Under the pieces are notes generated by a model. It was not told where the DNA came from and ran no database searches. It saw only the letters and a program-made list of their open reading frames with translations. DNA of 64,000 bases, taken from positions 727,544,300 to 727,608,299 of the forward strand of contig CM062812.1 of assembly GCA_031772625.1 (NCBI GenBank), in the 5' to 3' direction. This stretch comes from Pinus tabuliformis. Its lineage: Eukaryota > Streptophyta > Pinopsida > Pinales > Pinaceae. Position numbers and translations under genes: made by a program. Below are positions 57,987 to 64,000 of the stretch, one piece after another. Position 1 is the first letter of the stretch. The number at the start of each line of letters is the position of its first letter.

Positions 57987-58862
57987 TCAAATGCGATCCA
58001 CATTAAACATTGGGTGCATGCCAAGGAATTGGGGAATGATGAGCTCAAAATAATTGTCTCCCACAACCTTGGTAATTGTGTAAGGACCATATTGGAGTGG
58101 TCTGAGCTTCTGATGGGGTCTGGTAAGGCGTTCTTTCTGCAAATGCAACCAAACTTTATCGCTCACCTGGAACTTGTGTGGCACCTGATGTTGATGATGT
58201 CACTACTTGTACTTGGAATTTGACTTCCCCAGAATGTCATTAACCTATTGGTGACTTGTTGGATGTGTTCAATAAATATAGCCACTTTATCAACCTCAGA
58301 CAATACATGTGTGGAATATTTCTATGTAGTTACATGTGGCATGACAACATCAATCAGACACAATGGTTGAAATCCTAGACCCACTTGAAAGGGACTACGA
58401 CCATTCGAGCTATGGAGAGATCTATTATAGTTGTGTTGCACATATGGAATAATCTCACCCCGGGTTCGAGGATGCTTGGATTTGTACATGAGGAGTGCAC
58501 TATCATCCTATTAATGACCTCCGTTTAACCATCAGTATGGGATGGAAGGAATTTGACTTGGTGAGCTTGGTGTCCAATAGTGTCGAGAGGCTTGACCAGA
58601 ATGTGCTAAGGAAATTGCTATCCCGATCTCATATAATTGTCTGTGGGATCCCAAAATGTACCCATACTCGTTCAAAGAAGAGTTTGGCAATGTCCTCAGC
58701 GGTGATACTCTTCTTGTAGGCAACTAATATAGCCATCTTTGAAAATATGTCCATGACCATAAATACATAGTCATTACCATGTTTGGTAGAAGGGAGGCCC
58801 AACATATAGTCCATGGAGATGGATTCCCACAGTTGGCTAGGATTAGGCAAAGGAGTGTACAA
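57987..58862 (-). pseudogene. Ty3/gypsy integrase remnant
   Basis: 58629-58862 reads PNPSQLWESISMDYMLGLPSTK, with the first catalytic aspartate (MDY), then DYVFMVMDIFSKMAILVAYKKS and FGIPQTII just before the second. 57987-58184 reads KFQVSDKVWLHLQKERLT and YGPYTITKVVGDNYFELIIP, the C-terminal DNA-binding part of gypsy integrases. Between them conserved blocks are broken by stops. Both pieces lie on the minus strand in the right order, upstream of the 3' LTR. Confidence 0.87.
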
Positions 58863-59177
58863 GCCTTGCTTCTTGATGGATGGCTAGACGATGTCACAGG
58901 CAGTGCAAGATTTAATATATTTCCCAAGATCTAGTCAAAGTTTAGGCTAATAGAAGTAATTTTGTAGTACAACCATAATTTTCTCCACCCCAAAGTGTAG
59001 TGTGACTCGACTGTAGTGCGCCTCCCAAATTATTTTGGCATGCTCCCAAGAAGGAACACAAATGTGGCCCATGTAGCAGAATAATGCGTCCTAGAGGTGG
59101 AAATCAAGAACTTGCTTCTCATCTACTAACATCTGATATATGGAGGTAAAATCTGGATTGTTTTTATACACTTGTTG

Positions 59178-59399
59178 CTAGCTAAAGGTCTCGTGATGAC
59201 AAGAGTTGAGAACAGTATCCAGTTTTTCAATTGGGGCCCAACTGATGCAGTGTGCAACATGTTTGGTGCTGTAGTTTTTGTATTTAATTTTCAAGTGGAA
59301 TTGTTGTACATATGTAGACCACTTCTTATGGAGATCCTTCAGCAAATTACCATATGTCTGTATAAACTGAAGAGGTCGGTGATCATTGTGGATGATCAT
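59178..59399 (-). pseudogene. Ty3/gypsy RNase H remnant
   Basis: The frame reads IHNDHRPLQFIQTYGNL, HKKWSTYVQQFHLKIKYK and KHVAHCISWAP. This matches the C-terminal RNase H block of plant gypsy elements (TDHKPLQ, W...LQ.F...I.YK, N.ADALSR). Several conserved residues have changed. Further upstream parts towards 59.9 kb are only partly legible. Confidence 0.83.
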
Positions 59400-59892
59400 C
59401 TCCTTCCCTAGAATGAAGTGCTTCCATTACTGGCAAGCCTGTATGATGGGATACATTTCTTTATCATAGGTGGGGTACTTCTGAATTTTACTGGAAAGTG
59501 TCTCACTATGATAGGCCACTGGATGTTTGTGCTAGGTGAGGAATACAATAATAGCATAGTCCTAGGCATTTGTCTAGATTTCAAATGTTTGTTTGAGTAT
59601 AACAGTGTGAGTAACGGTGGAGAGCAAAGGAAATGCTTCAAGTCAATGAACGCCTTCTCTTGGGACTCGGATCAGGAAAACATCACTTATGTCCTACCCT
59701 TAGTAATATGAATCAAAGGCCAAGTGATATGGGAGAATCCCAACATGAACCTCTGATAACAATTTGGAAGGCCCAAAAAAGCTGCGAAGCTTCATTAGAG
59801 TGGTTGGGGCTAGCCAATCTTGAATGACTTGGATTTTGGTCAGGTCCCCTTGCCACACTCATCGATGATGTACCCCAAGTATTGGACCTGAC

Positions 59893-60570
59893 TCATGCCA
59901 AATATGCATTTATCCAAGTTGGCACATAGGTTGTGCAACCAAAGGGTTTGAAGGACCTACAAAATGTGTTGCAAGTGTTCTTCCCAACTCTCATGAAGAT
60001 GAGGATGTCTTTTAGATAAACCACCATGAACATGTTGGTGAAGGGCCACAAGATGTCATCCATTAGCCTCATAGAAGTAGTGGGGTCATTTATCAACCTG
60101 GAGGGCATACCCAACCATTCAAAAAGGCCTTCCTTGGATTTAAAGGCAATCTTCCATACATCTGTGGGCTTTATTAGAACCTTGTGATAACCAGACTTTA
60201 GATTGATCTTGCTAAAATACTTGTCCCCTTTAGGTAGGTCTATCACATCATCAATCTATGAGATTGGATACCTGTTCCTAACAATGATTTTATTTAATGC
60301 CCGAGAAGAAATGTAGAGACTCTAGGTTCTATCCTTCTTCTGTACTAGTACAATCAGATTCCCACAAGGCAAGGAACTTAGTCAGATGTTCCCTTTTTGC
60401 AACAACTCCTTGATTTTCCACTTGATATCTTCATTCTCTAGAATGTAGTGACAATATATTGGCCTATTCAGCATAGTTGCACAAAGAGTTATATCAATTG
60501 AATGCTTGACCTGACAATGCAAGGGTACCCCTGTGGGTGAGGAGATGTCCTTGTATTCTTCCACAACCAC
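59893..60570 (-). pseudogene. Ty3/gypsy reverse transcriptase remnant
   Basis: 60382-60570 gives VPLHCQVKHSIDITLCAT and KWKIKELLQKGNI, the start of the polymerase. 59893-60246 gives FSKINLKSGYHKVLIKPTDVWKIAFKSKEGLFEWLGMP, then the catalytic region MVVYLKDILIF. The second-position aspartate of YLDD is lysine here (YLKD, 60007-60018), so the enzyme would be dead. FSKIN also has Asn for Asp in FSKID. Stops separate the pieces. Confidence 0.88.
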
Positions 60571-60879
60571 ATCGACCTACTTCTGCTACTTGGAGGAACC
60601 CCTTCTGGGGGTCATTAATGTGGCTACAACCTTCCCCTTACTTTGAGAAAGAATAAAAAAGAAAACAAATTTCCTTGTTTGGGAGATGACCTTAGTGCAT
60701 TGATTAGCAGATATCAAAGAGATTGCAATAGGTGGGGCCACCTCCGACATCTTTTATAACTTAGCACTCAAATAAATAATAATAGAGTGAAGTCTAAACT
60801 CATATACAACATGTTGCTTCCATAAGTATGGTTTTCTTAATAATACATCACAAACTTCAAGATGAGTAACATCACACAG

Positions 60880-61330
60880 TACCTCATCCTTGAAGGCCTT
60901 GATGTTGTATGGAAGGTGGAATTGCTAGCTAATGTGGAGCTCTTGTCCTTCATCAATCCACTTGATGGTGTATGACTGCAAATGTGCTATAGTCGGTAGG
61001 CCCAACCACTTCATGACCTCGACTGAAATGAGGTTCTTTTGGCTCCCACTATCGACAATGAACTACAACGGAGAACCCTTCACTCACATCTATGAGTGGA
61101 ATAGGTGCTCCCCCTCTTCTGGATCTTCAGGATCAATATTTGAAATGTTGGTGGTCACCACCATGGAATTGGGCTCCCCATCAATGATTTGCTTCCCTTT
61201 ATCATTTCCCTTGTTAGGTTCTTACTTAGAGTCGGAACATGCTTCAGACTCAGAAGACTTCAACTCAGCCACCAGTGACTACTTCGCCCGACACTCACTT
61301 GTGTTATGAGTGGAGCTCTTATGGAACTCA
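60880..61330 (-). pseudogene. Zinc knuckle and protease of the Ty3/gypsy element
   Basis: On the minus strand, KWCEFHKSSTHNTSEC near 61270-61330 is the zinc knuckle of the gag end. It has CX2HX4HX4C, a variant with His at the second position. Further on, near 61057 and down, IVDSGSQKNLISVEVMKWLG gives the aspartic protease active site and its flank. Stops lie between and within them. Confidence 0.75.
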
Positions 61331-61710
61331 CACCACTTTCACATGCCCTTCATTATCTTTGTCATGTTTTTCTTTTCTTGCGGCTTCAACAGGTTATCCT
61401 GGGTCACCCCACCTTGACTTTTCCATTTTATTTATGGTTTCAGTGTGCCTTTCCCTTGCTTCAGATTCGTAGATCCAAAGTCTCATTTTTTGGTTTAACC
61501 TTCTTGTCAATCTTGATAGTGTATTAGTATGTCGTGCTGAGTGAGGAGATTCAGAGGAACTCCATCTCATCCTCAATGCACCTGTGTAGGCAGTCACGGT
61601 ACTTGCATACCAAGTTTCTGTCATAATCCTTCATAACCAAGTTCATGTGAAGTGTATGAAAAAATTGGTAACTTCGTCACATCTTGGTCCCTTCCCTGTC
61701 ACAAGGTGGT

Positions 61711-61968
61711 CTACTTTATGAATTTATCCTCATAGCTCCCAACAGCGTAGTACTTCTCCTTGATGGCATCACGGAACAAATCCCAAGTGGGTGAGACCGA
61801 AAATAGTGAGGGAATAATTTCATCCTTATGCTCATAGTAGCTTTTCCACCAGTGCTTAATGTGGGGGGCGACTTCGAGAAGAGAAACATTAATCATTTCC
61901 CAGCTGGAAAAATCATGAATAAAAATATATCCTTCTAGCATATTTAACCATTTATCTATGGCATCCAC
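61711..61968 (-). pseudogene. Gag core of the Ty3/gypsy element
   Basis: The frame starts MDAIDKWLNMLEGYIFIHDF and continues VAPHIKHWWKSYYE, TWDLFRDAIKEKYYAVGSYED. The pattern WLN.LE.YF, HWW and W..F...I..KYY is the capsid core of plant Ty3/gypsy gag. The true N-terminus lies upstream towards 62.2 kb (LTCTLKVQVNFDIPIFEGQ-like reading), beyond frame damage. Confidence 0.82.
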
Positions 61969-62308
61969 ATCTATCTGACCCTCAAATATGGGAATGTCAA
62001 AGTTAACTTGTACCTTAAAGGGTGTAGTACTTCTAGAGTAGCTGTTGGAAGTAGATGTGTCACCCCTGTGAAGCTGCTAAAGGATTTGGGAAAAGTTGTC
62101 CATAATTGCATTCCTTTGTCACTCAATGGATTCTTCAAGAAAGATCTTGATAGTCTCTCTTGCCCCCTCACCTTTGTTTTCTTCCTTCATGGGAGGTTTT
62201 CATGATTTGTGAGGCTGGTCTTGCAAAGGTTCGACTAGTTCAAGCCCTAACTCCTTATATCCTGACCTCGTTAGTGACATGGAAAGAAAAACAAAGAAAG
62301 AGAAGACC

Positions 62309-62319
62309 GCTTTGATACC
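62309..62319 (-). other. Primer binding site of the Ty3/gypsy element
   Basis: GGTATCAAAGC on the minus strand, 2 bases from the 5' LTR. It is a tRNA-Met-type site. Confidence 0.8.
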
Positions 62320-62321
62320 GC

Positions 62322-62942
62322 TGATCTGAATTAAAACATGAACACAAAAAATTATAGATCTATCCATAAATATAAATATGCAGTGGAAATAATACTTCAT
62401 TTCATTAATACCAAATTCTGGAATATGCTTACAAACATAATGGAAATAAGACTAGCTCGGGCGATGGTAGCTTATCTATGAGAAGAGATGTGGAGGCTAC
62501 ATGCCTCTAAATTGTGTTACAATGAGGCTCAAAGGCCTATTTATTATTTAGAAACAATGGAAAACCCTAAACATCCAAAAACCTAGCCCTACGAGATGAA
62601 GCAAAAATCTATGGGCCTCGTTTGGGTAAATTGGTACATCAACTTCCCGGGGTCGTAACTTTGGCATGCAATATTTGTTTGTCATGCACAATACCTCATT
62701 AGAAATATCTATCCAGGTAATACAACTTTTGAGTGGCCATCTTTACACTAAAATCAATGTTGGCCCCAGGTTTCCCAAAAAAACATCATTTAGGACCTCG
62801 AAACGACTCCAGAAGTTCAGGTCCCAAAAAACTACCAAAAATAGTAAATTGTGCTACAAGTAAGGAAATTGAAAAACTGAAAGAGACAGTGATGGGGGTC
62901 CAATTGGAATAGGTAGGTAGCCCCCAACATCTTCCTAGATCA
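62322..62942 (-). repeat. 5' LTR of the Ty3/gypsy element
   Basis: 621 bases, a direct repeat of 57090-57715, followed by the target duplication CAAGG at 62943-62947. Confidence 0.9.
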
Positions 62943-62947
62943 CAAGG

Positions 62948-64000
62948 CCAAAGTTCTAGTTTAAACCATGTAGTGTTTGAAGAAAATTAAAAAGAAATAA
63001 ATAACCTTGAATAGGTTTACAACTAGTAAAATCTATTCATATTTTGTATGCCATGTCAACTTCGAAAAAATTCAATTATTGTAATGGGAGCCAACATGTA
63101 GAATAGGAAGTCAAAAAATTAACTCGAACACATGTGGTATTCTTTGGGTCGTAATGGTCCAATAGATTGTGGTGCTTGAATGACATATCGGGAATAAAGA
63201 ATGTAGAGACGAGGGTTAGAACCCTTGGAATATAATTATACAAATTTAGAAATATAAGTAAGTTGAATAAAAAAAATTAAGGGAACAAAGGTACACACAC
63301 ACACACATGTACACCTAAGAATGAAATGGAAGCTCATCCTTTTAAGAGCTATGAATTCTAAAGGATATGCAAGTTAATACTAGATGGAAATAAAATCTTA
63401 ATATAAACAAAATCACCATGACCAAAAATGAACTAAGACAGATATTTATAGAAAAATTATCGACACCGTTAACATTGAAAGAAATGACTGTAAAAATAAT
63501 TTGTAATATTTAGCGTTACGTTGGGAAAAATCATTACCACTAGAAATGAAATCTCATATAATCACCCCCTCTCACTCCTGTATGACTATAATTAGATGAC
63601 TAAGTTGACAATATCTATGTGCATAATATACTGAGGTACCCCACTCAAAATAAAGGGCTTTGCCACACAATATAGAAAGGGAAAAAGAAAATAACCCTGT
63701 AACTTTGCTTAGTCACAGAACCCTAGTTGTATTTTCTCCTTCACTATAACAAAAAAAGAGGGTTAAGAAAAGATGAGACCAATAGGGTAAATTACCACTG
63801 TACACAAAAAAATCCCAACAAAAGGAAGGAATTGCCTCATTCTGTTAGGCTTAGCATTGAAACCCTCATAATCAAGTTGAGACACAGCTTAGAAAAGAAC
63901 TAAGATAGGAAATTATATGGAATACTTGTGAAGAAGACAAAAGAATGAGTAAGAAAAATTATTAAATGTAATGAAGGATACAAGGAAAAAGGAGGAATGA
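62948..64000. other. No gene seen at the right edge
   Basis: AT-rich sequence with a short (AC)n run at about 63292-63307. No coding family or element ends recognised. Confidence 0.55.

Larger units (their letters stand above)
57085..62947 (-). mobile_element. Ty3/gypsy LTR retrotransposon, complete but decayed
   Basis: Direct LTRs at 57090-57715 and 62322-62942 begin TGAT and end GATCA. A perfect target duplication CAAGG lies at 57085-57089 and 62943-62947. Coding is on the minus strand: gag near 61.7-62 kb, protease near 61 kb, reverse transcriptase 59.9-60.6 kb, RNase H 59.2-59.4 kb, integrase 58-58.9 kb. That is the Ty3 order. The primer site is of the tRNA-Met type and AAGGGTGGAGGAC (minus) is the polypurine tract next to the 3' LTR. 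Many stops and frame changes are present. No chromodomain was seen before the 3' LTR. Confidence 0.92.

Noticed and set aside
61239..61527. Overlapping plus-strand frames as host genes
   Set aside because: They are antisense to the gag/protease part of the minus-strand gypsy element.

Overview
This is a plant nuclear window, and most likely from a large-genome gymnosperm such as a conifer. That placement is an inference. It rests on very low gene density, AT-rich sequence, several LTR retrotransposons at different stages of decay, and one conserved gene split by an intron of about 21.2 kb. I find one convincing host gene. It is a class II LATERAL ORGAN BOUNDARIES domain (LBD) transcription factor on the minus strand, with exon 1 at 43638-43827 and exon 2 at 21788-22422. 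The GT-AG phase-1 intron joins exactly in the LOB domain and gives a 274-residue open protein with CX2CX6CX3C, a basic nuclear-localisation-like stretch and a C-terminal LxLxL (EAR-like) motif.

Layout. 1-1662: no gene. 1663-10137: decayed Ty3/gypsy chromovirus on the plus strand, with ~1.95 kb LTRs and TSD TAACA. 10138-13813: no gene. 13814-19799: young Ty1/copia element on the plus strand, with 454-bp LTRs that differ at 9 sites, TSD GATAG, and gag-pol broken by a single TGA. 19800-21787: 3' flank of the LBD gene. 21788-43827: the LBD gene. Its intron holds a non-autonomous LTR-element remnant (23.7-25.3 kb), a SINE-like tRNA-related stretch, a cluster of hairpin-forming short repeats (29.4-29.8 kb), a minus-strand copia element (30392-35844) that itself carries a solo LTR (32046-32640, TSD CTCTT), a hAT transposon remnant (37240-38419) and several local tandem duplications. 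43828-46489: promoter side of the gene. 46490-55403: minus-strand Ty3/gypsy-type element with ~2.45 kb LTRs, a tRNA-Asp-type primer site and gag but no detectable pol. 55404-57084: AT-rich spacer with a (TA)n(GA)n microsatellite. 57085-62947: decayed minus-strand Ty3/gypsy element with TSD CAAGG. 62948-64000: no gene.

How it fits together. The window is one regulatory gene surrounded and penetrated by mobile DNA. LTR divergence and nesting give a relative order of insertion: the plus-strand copia at 13.8 kb is the youngest dated element (about 2%), then the chromovirus (7 differences in the first ~120 LTR bases), then the gag-only element (20 differences in the first ~165). The solo LTR must be younger than the copia element it interrupts. 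Because the LBD exons and splice sites are intact although the intron holds at least four kinds of transposon, the gene probably still works as an example of intron growth by transposon insertion. All identifications come from reading motifs. No database search was run.
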